Shown: one piece after another, positions 17,023 to 24,608 of the stretch
Numbering within the stretch: position 1 is the first letter of the stretch
How the letters are laid out: every line of letters begins with the position of its first letter
NCBI GenBank assembly: GCA_036841525.1
Contig: DAITVZ010000009.1
Span: 25,666-89,665 of the forward strand
Length of the DNA: 64,000 nucleotides
Source of the DNA: JAAYEA01 sp012689325
GTDB taxonomy: Bacteria; Chloroflexota; Anaerolineae; JAAYEA01
Direction: 5' to 3'
Program-made: the position numbers and the translations under genes
The notes under the pieces: model-generated
Told to the model about the DNA's origin: nothing
Seen by the model: the letters and a program-made list of their open reading frames with translations, nothing else
Databases searched by the model: none

Positions 17023-17256
17023 CTATAGCAGTTTGCGTACCTCGGCGACGATTTGCTCCGGCTTGGGCTGCTGGCCGGTTTGTTTCTTGGAATAGATCAG
17101 CTTGCCGTTGGCCGTGATCTCGTGCACGCCGCCGCCGCTCGAGATCAGATTGACCGACTCGATTCGCTTGCCAAAGGCTGCAAAGAGCGCTTCCGCCACA
17201 CTGGCGGCAATTCGCTGATACCCTCAATCCATGCAGAAGGTGATCTCGACCTTCAT
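17023..17256 (-). CDS. SelW/Rdx family selenoprotein candidate, in-frame UGA at codon 11
   Basis: A 77-codon reading frame interrupted by one TGA (17226-17224). Read as selenocysteine, it gives a small thioredoxin-fold Rdx (SelW-like) redox protein: the motif is C-M-D-U-G-Y at residues 8-13, where the family has CxxC or CxxU. Downstream, SSGGGVHEITANGKLIYSKK is the expected family strand-turn-strand. No other stop occurs. GGGAGGGCGGG precedes the ATG and a promoter lies at 17295-17323. A hairpin suited to a bacterial SECIS starts 16 bases after the UGA. The alternative is a pseudogene or a 10-codon ORF. No sel genes are in the window, so the decoding machinery is unseen. Confidence 0.78.
17191..17210 (-). 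promoter_or_regulatory. SECIS-like hairpin after the UGA codon
   Basis: In the mRNA, CCGCC and GGCGG pair around the loop AGUGU, with two more U-A pairs below a bulged G. The loop begins 22 bases after the UGA and has G as its second base. Distance, small apical loop and early loop G fit the bacterial SECIS pattern described for Sec insertion. Confidence 0.6.
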
Positions 17257-17294
17257 CCCGCCCTCCCGTCTGACGTTTGTTGGATACCGATTCT

Positions 17295-17323
17295 ATTATA
17301 ACGCCTAGCCCGCGACCTGGCAA
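17295..17323 (-). promoter_or_regulatory. sigma-70 promoter of SelW-like/CHAP operon
   Basis: On the minus strand TTGCCA and TATAAT are 17 bases apart. The -35 is only two bases from the -35 of the divergent nucleotidyltransferase promoter. Confidence 0.75.
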
Positions 17324-17325
17324 AC

Positions 17326-17353
17326 TTGACAATGGCCCCGGAGGGGCTATACT
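17326..17353 (+). promoter_or_regulatory. sigma-70 promoter of nucleotidyltransferase
   Basis: TTGACA and TATACT are 16 bases apart, with transcription predicted near 17360. It is back-to-back with the minus-strand promoter at 17295. Confidence 0.75.
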
Positions 17354-17405
17354 GCTCCTGGACTGGTGTATCAAGCGCATCTCCAGTGAAAGCGAGGACA
17401 TGACG

Positions 17406-18356
17406 ATGCAAGGCGTCATTCTGGCCGCAGGCAAGGGCTCCCGCCTACATCCCATCACCACCACACGATCCAAGGCCATGCTGCCGATCCTGGGCAAGCC
17501 CATCGTGGAGCGCGTGATGGAATCGATCTCGATCCATGGGATCACCGATTTCGTGCTGGTGGTCAGTTGCGAGGACAAAGAGATCGTGCAGTACTTTGAG
17601 CAGGAATGCAAGCTGCCCGTCACCATCCAGTTCGTGGTGCAAGAGCAGCGGCGCGGCATGGCCGATGCCCTGCGCCAGGCTGCCCCGCTCATTCACGAGC
17701 CCTTCATCCTCTCCGCCTGCGACAACCTGGTCAACTCGGACCACGTCGGGGCGCTGATCCGGCGCTTCAACCAGCCGGATGCCAACGCCGTCCTCACGCT
17801 GATGGTCATCCCCCCGGCGCAATTGGGCAAGACCGGCATCGTGGATATGAAGAACGAATATGTCACGCGGATCATCGAGAAGCCGCCGCCAGAGGAAGCG
17901 CCCACCAACATCGCCAGCTTGCCGCTCTATATCTTTCCGCCGCGCATCCTGGACTTTTTGCCGGAGGTCAAGCCTTCGCCGCGCGGCGAGTACGAGCTGC
18001 AGGACGCCATCCAGATGCTCATCGACCGCGTGGGGAACGTGGCGGGCGTGTTCATCGAGAGCCGCCTGACGCTCACCGGCCCGGAGGACTTGCTGGCGAT
18101 CAACCGCCACTACCTGATGGCGGGGCAGGATCAGCCGCAACTGGCGCCCTTTACCGTCGGCCCGGGCACGCACCTGGTCACCCCGCTGCGGATCGAGCAG
18201 AACACGGTCATCGGCGCCAATTGCGTCATCGGCCCGCGGGTCTATATCGAGAAGGACTGCCGGATCGGCACGGGCGTCACCATCAAGGACGCGGTGGTGC
18301 TGCGCGGCGCGGTGATCGCCGATAACGCCATGATCATCGGCGAGGTGATCTCCTAG
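17406..18356 (+). CDS. sugar-1-phosphate nucleotidyltransferase with C-terminal beta-helix
   Basis: A 316-residue enzyme of the NTP_transferase family. The nucleotide loop LAAGKGSRLHPITTTRSKAM (from about residue 6) is intact, followed by LPILGKPIVERVM. The C-terminus has hexapeptide-repeat-like left-handed beta-helix turns (NTVIGANCVIGPRVYIEKDC). It should activate a sugar 1-phosphate with an NTP; the exact sugar cannot be told. ATG 17406 is chosen because GAGG lies eight bases upstream; ATG 17400 is only two bases from it. Three glycosyltransferases follow, so surface polysaccharide synthesis is likely. Confidence 0.88.
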   Translation: MQGVILAAGKGSRLHPITTTRSKAMLPILGKPIVERVMESISIHGITDFVLVVSCEDKEIVQYFEQECKLPVTIQFVVQEQRRGMADALRQAAPLIHEPFILSACDNLVNSDHVGALIRRFNQPDANAVLTLMVIPPAQLGKTGIVDMKNEYVTRIIEKPPPEEAPTNIASLPLYIFPPRILDFLPEVKPSPRGEYELQDAIQMLIDRVGNVAGVFIESRLTLTGPEDLLAINRHYLMAGQDQPQLAPFTVGPGTHLVTPLRIEQNTVIGANCVIGPRVYIEKDCRIGTGVTIKDAVVLRGAVIADNAMIIGEVIS

Positions 18357-18370
18357 CTTTGGGCACCCCG

Positions 18371-19345
18371 ATGCGCCGCTGCCTGATCATCCGTCCCGGC
18401 GCCATCGGCGATGCCATCGTCACGCTGCCGGCGGCGCAGCGCCTGCGGGAGAGCGGAGCGCAGGTCCACCTGGTGGTCGGTGGGTCTGCCGCGGAGCTCT
18501 TGCGCGGACGCTGCGCCGCCGAGGTCGTTTCCAGTTTCGATGAGGCGCGGTGGGCGGCGCTCTTTGCCCCCGCGCTCCCCGCCGAGATGCGGGCCTTTCT
18601 AGAAGGTTTCGCCGCCATCCTGGTCTACCTGGCCGACGCCGCCTCCCCGCTGGTTCTGCCCCTGCGCTCGCTGGCGACTCGGGTCGTGCTCTGGCCCGCC
18701 TTCCCTGCCACGCCGCAGCCCATCGCCCTGCACCTGCAAGAGGCGCTAAATCCATTGGGCCTCGCCGCCGAGCCGTGCTGGCCCAGCATACGCCTAACGG
18801 CGGCCGACATTGCCTTTGCGGAGGGGTTCTGGCGCGACCAGGGCTTGCCCGTGGGCAGCGAGATCCCCGTCATCGCCTTGCACCCCGGCAGCGGCAGCCC
18901 TCGCAAGAACTGGCCCGCCGAGCGGTACGCCGCGCTGGCCGCCCGGCTCGCACGCGAGCGCCACGCCCGCCTCCTGGTGGTGGCCGGGCCTGCGGACGAG
19001 GCCGCCTGGCAGGTGCTCCGCGGCCAGTGGGCCGACGAGCCCCCTTTGGTCCTGGAAAGCCGGAGCTTGGCGCAGGTGGGCGCGCTGCTCGCCCGCTGCC
19101 ATCTGCTGATCGGCAACGATTCCGGCATCGCCCACCTCTCCGCCGCCCTGGGCGTCCCCACACTGGCCCTGTTTGGCCCCACGGACCCCCGCGTCTGGGC
19201 GCCCCAGGGCCCGCGAGCTGCCGTCATCGCGCCAGAGCGGCCCAGCGACGGGGGCCTGGCAAGCCTCACCGTGGAGCGAGCGTACAAAGAGGCGCTGGCC
19301 CTCCTGGCGCGGGGCGATTGGCCTCCGGGCGCGCGGCGGGTATAA
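18371..19345 (+). CDS. glycosyltransferase family 9 (heptosyltransferase-like)
   Basis: A 324-residue GT-B enzyme related to ADP-heptose:LPS heptosyltransferases. It begins RRCLIIRPGAIGDAIVTLPA, the GT9 N-terminal signature, and has LHPGSGSPRKNWPAERYAAL in the middle and GNDSGIAHLSAALGVPTLALFG toward the C-terminus. Donor and acceptor are unknown; if the organism lacks lipopolysaccharide, the target is another glycan. ATG 18371 follows the nucleotidyltransferase stop by 14 bases, in one operon. Confidence 0.9.
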   Translation: MRRCLIIRPGAIGDAIVTLPAAQRLRESGAQVHLVVGGSAAELLRGRCAAEVVSSFDEARWAALFAPALPAEMRAFLEGFAAILVYLADAASPLVLPLRSLATRVVLWPAFPATPQPIALHLQEALNPLGLAAEPCWPSIRLTAADIAFAEGFWRDQGLPVGSEIPVIALHPGSGSPRKNWPAERYAALAARLARERHARLLVVAGPADEAAWQVLRGQWADEPPLVLESRSLAQVGALLARCHLLIGNDSGIAHLSAALGVPTLALFGPTDPRVWAPQGPRAAVIAPERPSDGGLASLTVERAYKEALALLARGDWPPGARRV

Positions 19346-19346
19346 T
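19318..19346 (+). promoter_or_regulatory. internal promoter before glycosyltransferase 2
   Basis: TTGGCC and TATAAT are 17 bases apart, inside the 3' end of the GT9 gene. Transcription would start near 19353, after GTG 19352, which supports the TTG start at 19385. Confidence 0.65.
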
Positions 19347-19384
19347 AGGCCGTGCAGAGTCACATCACCGGGGGAGGCAGGAGC

Positions 19385-20365
19385 TTGGCGCTGGCCGTAT
19401 CGCTGATCGCCACGATCAAGAACGAGGGGCGTTCCATCCAGGGGCTGCTGGATTCGCTGGCGGCGCAGACCCGGCCGCCGGACGAGATCGTCCTGGTGGA
19501 CGGCGGGTCGTCCGATAACACCGTCGAGCTCATCCGGGGCCACGCCCTTTACCAACAGGGGCGCGTGCAGGTGTTGGTGCGGCCGGGGGCCAACATTTCG
19601 CAGGGACGCAACATCGCCATCGCCGCCGCGAGCCACGACCTCATCGCCTCCACCGACGCCGGCGTGCGGCTGTCCCCGAACTGGCTGGAAGAGCTGACGG
19701 CCCCCTTTGCCGCCCCCTCCCCGCCCGATGTGGTCAGCGGCTTTTTCGTGCCCGATCCGCAGTCGGCCTTTGAGACGGCCATGGGCGCCACGGTCCTCCC
19801 CGCCCTGGAGGACATCGACGCGGAGCGCTTTTGGCCCTCCAGCCGCTCGGTGGCTTACCGCAAAGCCGCCTGGCAGATGGTGGGCGGCTACCCGGAGTGG
19901 CTGGACTATTGCGAAGACCTGCTGTTCGATTTCCGCCTCAAGGCAGCGGGGGCCCGTTTCGCCTTTGCGCCGAAAGCCCTGGTCTATTTCCGCCCCCGCA
20001 GCAGCCTGCGCGCCTTTTACACGCAGTACTATCGCTATGCCCGCGGCGATGGCAAGGCCGACATCTATCTGAAACGCCATCTCGTCCGCTATGCCACCTA
20101 CCTCGTCGCCCTGCCCCTCTTGGCGATCCTGGGATTGGTCGGCTCGCGCCTCTGGTGGCTGCTGCTGGCCCTGGGCGGCGCGGCCATGTTGCGTGCGCCC
20201 TATCGGCGGCTTGGCCCCATGCTCGGCCCCTATGATTGGCGCCAGCGCCTCGCCGCCCTCCTCTGGGTGCCGGTGATCCGCGTAACCGGGGACGTCGCCA
20301 AGATGGTCGGCTACCCGGCGGGGCGCCGGTGGCGCCGCCAGAACCGCGCCAGCATCCCCGATTGA
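19385..20365 (+). CDS. membrane-associated glycosyltransferase family 2
   Basis: A 326-residue GT-A enzyme. The N-terminus reads SLIATIKNEGRSIQGLLDSL, with DEIVLVDGGSSDNT (nucleotide-sugar site) and LIASTDAGVR (DxD-like metal site) following. One or two hydrophobic helices near the C-terminus (YLVALPLLAILGLVGSRLWW onward) should anchor it to the membrane. The start is TTG at 19385: GGAGG lies seven bases upstream and the promoter at 19318 rules out the longer GTG start. Product unknown. Confidence 0.87.
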   Translation: MALAVSLIATIKNEGRSIQGLLDSLAAQTRPPDEIVLVDGGSSDNTVELIRGHALYQQGRVQVLVRPGANISQGRNIAIAAASHDLIASTDAGVRLSPNWLEELTAPFAAPSPPDVVSGFFVPDPQSAFETAMGATVLPALEDIDAERFWPSSRSVAYRKAAWQMVGGYPEWLDYCEDLLFDFRLKAAGARFAFAPKALVYFRPRSSLRAFYTQYYRYARGDGKADIYLKRHLVRYATYLVALPLLAILGLVGSRLWWLLLALGGAAMLRAPYRRLGPMLGPYDWRQRLAALLWVPVIRVTGDVAKMVGYPAGRRWRRQNRASIPD

Positions 20366-20390
20366 CCGCAGCGGCACCCTGTGCTACAAT
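20362..20390 (+). promoter_or_regulatory. promoter of second GT2 gene
   Basis: TTGACC and TACAAT are 17 bases apart; the TGA stop of the upstream gene lies within the -35 box. Confidence 0.65.
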
Positions 20391-20429
20391 TGGCGACTAA
20401 CATCGTTGGCAAGATGGACCAGGACGAAT

Positions 20430-21317
20430 ATGCGCGACCTAGATATCGTCATCGTCAACTATAACACCCGCGACCTGCTGCGAGCCTGCCTGCGCTCGGT
20501 CGATGCCAGCGTCGGCGTCGACCTGCTCGTCTATGTGGTCGATAACGCCTCCAAAGACGGCAGCGTCGAGATGGTTCGCCAGGAATTCCCCCAGGTGCAA
20601 GTGATCGCCAACAGCGCCAACGTCGGCTACGCGGCAGCCAACAACATGGCCCTGCGCCAGCTCGACGCGCGCTATGCCCTGTTGCTGAACTCGGACACGC
20701 TCTTGCCGCCGGAGGGGCTGCGCCAGGCCATCGACTTTATGGACGCGCACCCCGACACCGGGATCATGGGCCCCAAGCTGGTGCGGCCCGATGGGAGCCT
20801 GGACTTGGCCTGCCGGCGCAGCTTTCCCACGCCCGGGGTGGCCTTTGCGCGGCTCTTTGGGCTGGCCAAGCTCTTTCCCAACGACCCACGCTTCACGCGC
20901 TATAACCTGACCACTGTCGACCCCGATCTGCTGATGGAGGTGGACGCGGTGGTGGGGGCCTTTATGCTCATCCGCCGCGAGGTGCTGGAGCAGATCGGCC
21001 TGCTGGACGAGACCTTTTTCGCCTTTGGCGAGGACCTGGACCTGTGCTATCGCGCCAAGGTGCACCGCGGCTGGAAGGTGTACTATAACCCCGCCATCAC
21101 CGTGTTGCACTATAAAGGCGAATCCATGAAGCAGCGCAGCTACGCCATGACCATCCAGTTCTACCGGGCCATGTGGCTCTTTCACCGCAAGCACTTTGCC
21201 CGGCAGACCTTTTTCCTGTTCAATGGCTTGATCGCCTTGGGGATCGCCGCGCTCGGCGGCATCGCCTTGCTCAAGAACCTGTTGCGCCCCTCCGGCCGCA
21301 AAAAAGCCGGCATGTAG
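20430..21317 (+). CDS. glycosyltransferase family 2 (rhamnosyltransferase-like)
   Basis: A 295-residue GT2 enzyme that begins LDIVIVNYNTRDLLRACLRS, the usual start of rhamnosyltransferase-like (WcaE/RfbF type) proteins. VVDNASKDGS and LLNSDTLLP (DxD-like) are visible, and FFAFGEDLDLCYRAK is the acceptor-side ED motif. One hydrophobic segment near the C-terminus (LFNGLIALGIAALGGIALL). ATG 20430 has CAGGACG upstream. Probably part of the same surface-glycan pathway. Confidence 0.88.
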   Translation: MRDLDIVIVNYNTRDLLRACLRSVDASVGVDLLVYVVDNASKDGSVEMVRQEFPQVQVIANSANVGYAAANNMALRQLDARYALLLNSDTLLPPEGLRQAIDFMDAHPDTGIMGPKLVRPDGSLDLACRRSFPTPGVAFARLFGLAKLFPNDPRFTRYNLTTVDPDLLMEVDAVVGAFMLIRREVLEQIGLLDETFFAFGEDLDLCYRAKVHRGWKVYYNPAITVLHYKGESMKQRSYAMTIQFYRAMWLFHRKHFARQTFFLFNGLIALGIAALGGIALLKNLLRPSGRKKAGM

Positions 21318-21343
21318 CGACATATTCCATCCAGGAGGACACC

Positions 21344-22264
21344 ATGCCCAAATTCGCGTTTTTCCATGGCAAGATCGTGCCTTTTGACGAGGCCAAGGTC
21401 AGCGTCATGACCCACGCCCTCAACTATGGCACGGGCTGCTTCGAGGGCATTCGCGCTTATTGGAACGCCGAGGACGAGCAGTTGTACGCCTTTCGCCTGC
21501 TGCCGCACTATCAGCGCCTGCTCGAATCTTGCAAGATCATGATGATCGACTTGCCCTACACCGCCCAGCAGATGTCCGACCTGACCGTGGAGCTGTTGCG
21601 CAAGGAAAGCAATCGCGAAGACACCTACATCCGCCCGCTGGCCTACAAGAGCAGCGAAGTCATCGGCGTGCGGCTCAACAACCTCCAGGACGATTTCACC
21701 ATCTTTGCCACGCCCCTGGGCCGCTACCTCGAGAAGGAAGAGGGGGCCGACGTCTGCATCTCTTCCTGGCGCCGCCTCGATGACAACGCCATCCCGCCGC
21801 GGGCCAAGGTCACGGGCTCTTACGCCAACGCGGCCTTTAGCAAGACCGAAGCGCTGCTCAACGGCTATGATGAGGCCATCGTGCTGGACGAAAGCGGCCA
21901 CATCTCGGAAGGGAGCGCGGAAAACCTGTTCATCGTCCGCCAGGGCAAGCTGATCACGCCGCCGCCCAGCTCCAATATCCTGGAAGGGGTCACGCGCGCC
22001 ACGGTGCTCCAGCTCGCTCGCGAGGACCTGGGGCTGGAGGTGGTGGAGCGCACCATCGACCGCACCGAGCTCTACGTGGCTGACGAAGCGTTCCTCTGCG
22101 GCACCGGCGTCCAGGTGGCGGCCATCGCCTCCGTGGACCGCCGCCCCGTCGGCGCCGGCAAGCTTGGCCCCGTGGTCACGCGGATTCGCGACCTGTACTT
22201 TGACGTCGTGCGCGGCAAGGTGGCCAAATACGCCTCCTGGTGCACGCCGGTTTACGCCAAGTAA
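21344..22264 (+). CDS. ilvE: branched-chain amino acid aminotransferase
   Basis: A 306-residue class IV PLP aminotransferase for the last step of Leu, Ile and Val synthesis. It has HGKIVPFDEAKVSVMTHALNYGTGCFEGIRAY at the start, the PLP lysine in AKVTGSYANAAF (near residue 155) and the EGSAENLF motif (near residue 193). GGAGG lies upstream of ATG 21344. The long in-frame ORF from 21173 is an extension into the glycosyltransferase gene and is not used. No other branched-chain genes are nearby. Confidence 0.94.
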   Translation: MPKFAFFHGKIVPFDEAKVSVMTHALNYGTGCFEGIRAYWNAEDEQLYAFRLLPHYQRLLESCKIMMIDLPYTAQQMSDLTVELLRKESNREDTYIRPLAYKSSEVIGVRLNNLQDDFTIFATPLGRYLEKEEGADVCISSWRRLDDNAIPPRAKVTGSYANAAFSKTEALLNGYDEAIVLDESGHISEGSAENLFIVRQGKLITPPPSSNILEGVTRATVLQLAREDLGLEVVERTIDRTELYVADEAFLCGTGVQVAAIASVDRRPVGAGKLGPVVTRIRDLYFDVVRGKVAKYASWCTPVYAK

Positions 22265-22300
22265 CATCGCCCGCTGGCTGTCGTGGGCAAGAGGTGGATC

Positions 22301-23998
22301 GTGGACTGGAAAGCCAAGCCCAATCCCAACGCCTGGCGCGTCGCCGCGCTGGGATTGGGCATCCTGGCTCTGGGCGCCATCGCGGCGCGCGCCGCGTTGG
22401 GGCGCCCGCTGGACACCCTGACCTTCTGGATCGTTTTTCTGCTGGCGCTCGGCCTCCTGCTGGTGGTCCTGATCGGCTATTGGCTGTGGGTGCAGCTTCG
22501 CCTGCGCTATCACCTGGACCGCAACGAGTTCGGCATCCGCTGCCCCCTGGCTCGGCATCGCACGCCCCTTTCGGCCATCACCAGCATCGCGCCCCGCAGC
22601 CCGGAGCAGAGCGTGCGACGGTTCCGCGGGCTAAGCCTGCTGGGCTACCGCATCGGCTATGGCGAGCTCAAAGAGATCGGCCCGGCCTGGTTCTGCGCCA
22701 CCCAGCCCGCCGCCACGCAGTGGATCGTCGCCACACCTGGGCTGGCCTACGTGGTCACGCCGGCGGACCCGGAAGGGATGCTGGGCGCTTACCAGGAAAA
22801 GCTGGGCCTGGGCGCCACTCGCCCGGTGCTGCCGGAGCGTTCCTGGCGCGGCCCGTTGCGCTGGGCCCTCTGGCGAGACCCCTTGGCGCTGGCGCTCTTG
22901 GGCGTGGCGCTGTGGCTCAACGCCGCGCTTTTGGCCCACGTCAGCAGCCACCACGGGCTGGGCAACGTCCTGGTGGAGCGCTGGGCCTACGCCTTACGCT
23001 GGCCGCTGGTGAGCCTGGCTATCCTGACGGGGAATAGCTTGCTGGGGCTCTTGCTGCACAGACGGCACCGCCTGGCCACCTACCTGCTTCTCATCACGGG
23101 CACGCTGGTGCACATTCTCGCCGCCGGCGTGGTGTTCGCCACCTTGCCGCCCACCCGAGGGGCCATCCTAGGCTACCAACTCGTCGCCGGGCTGTGCCTG
23201 AGCGCGCTCATCGCGGGCCTGGCCTATCGCAAGGAGGCGCTCTCGCCCAGCGGGGTATTGGGCGCCCTCCTGGTGGGCACGATCATCTTTGGCTTCGGCG
23301 GCTGGGTTTGGGGGCTGCTGCTCATCGCCTTCTTTGTCAGCTCTAGCATCCTGTCGCGCTACCGGCGCTCCATCAAAGAGACGTTGGCGGACAAGTTCTC
23401 CAAGGGCTCCCGCCGGGACCTGGGGCAGACCCTGGCCAATGGCGGGCTGGGGGCCCTGCTGGCCCTGGCCAGTTTTATCTGGCCGCATCCGCTCTGGCTT
23501 CCCGCCTTTCTGGGCGTGATGGGCACCGTCAACGCCGATACCTGGGCCACCGAGATCGGCGTGCTGAGCAAGCGCGCCCCGCGGCTGATCACCACCTGGA
23601 AGGCGGTACCCATCGGCACATCGGGGGGCATCTCGCTCCTGGGCACGGCGGCGGCGCTGGGCGGCGGCGGCTTGATCGGCCTGCTGGCGCTGCTCCTGAT
23701 CGCCGCCGGCAGCCTGTTCCAGCGCGCGCCCTGGCCCGAAGGGCTGGCCTGGCTCCCCGTCCTGGGGCTGGCGGCGGGATGGTTCGGCTCCCTGGTGGAT
23801 AGCCTCCTCGGCGCCACGGCGCAGGCCATCTATTACTGCGACACCTGCGAAAAAGAGACGGAACGGGCCATCCACGCCTGCGGGCAGCCGACCCGCCCGC
23901 TCCGCGGCTGGAAGTGGCTGGATAACGACTGGGTGAACCTGCTCAGCTCGGCGGCGGGCGGGGCTTTGGCCGCCTTGCTCGCTTCTTGGGTATGGTGA
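22301..23998 (+). CDS. DUF92 membrane protein with N-terminal PH-like region
   Basis: A 565-residue polytopic membrane protein. The first ~190 residues have two hydrophobic helices followed by a soluble stretch that looks like a bacterial PH-type domain (LRYHLDRNEFGIRC...WIVATPGLAYVVTP). From about residue 220 on it is a DUF92 protein, with NADTWATEIGVLS, TWKAVPIGTSGGISLLGT and DSLLGATAQA, the family signature. DUF92 is related to plant VTE5/VTE6 phytol and phytyl-phosphate kinases; an isoprenoid-alcohol phosphate kinase role is possible. GTG 22301 is chosen for AAGAGG six bases upstream; GTG 22283 is the alternative. Confidence 0.82.
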   Translation: MDWKAKPNPNAWRVAALGLGILALGAIAARAALGRPLDTLTFWIVFLLALGLLLVVLIGYWLWVQLRLRYHLDRNEFGIRCPLARHRTPLSAITSIAPRSPEQSVRRFRGLSLLGYRIGYGELKEIGPAWFCATQPAATQWIVATPGLAYVVTPADPEGMLGAYQEKLGLGATRPVLPERSWRGPLRWALWRDPLALALLGVALWLNAALLAHVSSHHGLGNVLVERWAYALRWPLVSLAILTGNSLLGLLLHRRHRLATYLLLITGTLVHILAAGVVFATLPPTRGAILGYQLVAGLCLSALIAGLAYRKEALSPSGVLGALLVGTIIFGFGGWVWGLLLIAFFVSSSILSRYRRSIKETLADKFSKGSRRDLGQTLANGGLGALLALASFIWPHPLWLPAFLGVMGTVNADTWATEIGVLSKRAPRLITTWKAVPIGTSGGISLLGTAAALGGGGLIGLLALLLIAAGSLFQRAPWPEGLAWLPVLGLAAGWFGSLVDSLLGATAQAIYYCDTCEKETERAIHACGQPTRPLRGWKWLDNDWVNLLSSAAGGALAALLASWVW

Positions 23999-24002
23999 CG
24001 CG

Positions 24003-24608
24003 ATGACCGATCCACAACAAGGCATTGGCATCGACTATGACGGGACCATCGCCGACACCGGCGCGCTGAAATCGGCCTGGATCCGGGAGCACCTCTCGCT
24101 CTCCGTGCCGCCGTGGAAGACCGACCGCACCCTGTGCGTGCCGATCATCGGCGAGGAGAATTACGAGCGGATGGGCCGGGCGGTCTATGCCCCCGCGGCC
24201 TCTTTGCTCGCCGAGCCGGTCCCCGGCGTCGGCGCGGCCCTGCGAGCCCTGGCGGCTGGCCATCGCCTCTATGTGGTGACGGCGCGGGACGACCAGCAGA
24301 TCGCCTCCTGCCGGGAGTGGCTGGAGCGGCGGGGCTTGGCGGCTTGCGTCGCCGGCTACCTTTCCAGCGCGGCGCGCAACCCCGACGGCTCCAAGGTGAG
24401 CAAGGGGCAGCTCTGCCGCGACCACGGGATCGGCGTGCTGATCGACGACGACGAGCGCCACCTCCGCGGCGTTGACCTGCTCGGCCTGCAACGCATTTTG
24501 CTCAAGGATGGCTGCGACGAGCCCTGGACTCCGGCGGCGGGCATCGCGCTGGCGACAAGCTGGACAGAAGTGTTGCAACTCGTGTACAAGGGGGAATCGG
24601 CACCGTGA
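24003..24608 (+). CDS. HAD family 5'(3')-deoxyribonucleotidase-like protein
   Basis: A 201-residue HAD-superfamily protein. Motif I is GIDYDGTIADT near residue 9 with the nucleophile and acid Asp residues, motif II is LYVVTARDD near residue 94, and motif IV is VLIDDDERHL near residue 149. The arrangement resembles NT5C-type nucleotidases. It begins four bases after the DUF92 gene and overlaps the ROK kinase start (GTGA), so it is in one operon with both. Substrate unknown. Confidence 0.8.
   Translation: MTDPQQGIGIDYDGTIADTGALKSAWIREHLSLSVPPWKTDRTLCVPIIGEENYERMGRAVYAPAASLLAEPVPGVGAALRALAAGHRLYVVTARDDQQIASCREWLERRGLAACVAGYLSSAARNPDGSKVSKGQLCRDHGIGVLIDDDERHLRGVDLLGLQRILLKDGCDEPWTPAAGIALATSWTEVLQLVYKGESAP

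Noticed and set aside
17224..17226. SelW-like frame as simple pseudogene
   Set aside because: The TGA falls exactly at the CxxU position, there is no other stop or frameshift, and ribosome site, promoter and hairpin are intact. Pseudogene remains possible if the genome lacks sel genes.
17018..17692. 225-residue N-terminal extension of the CHAP protein
   Set aside because: It would run through the SelW-like gene in another frame and over both promoters. The signal peptide at 17017 gives a better start.
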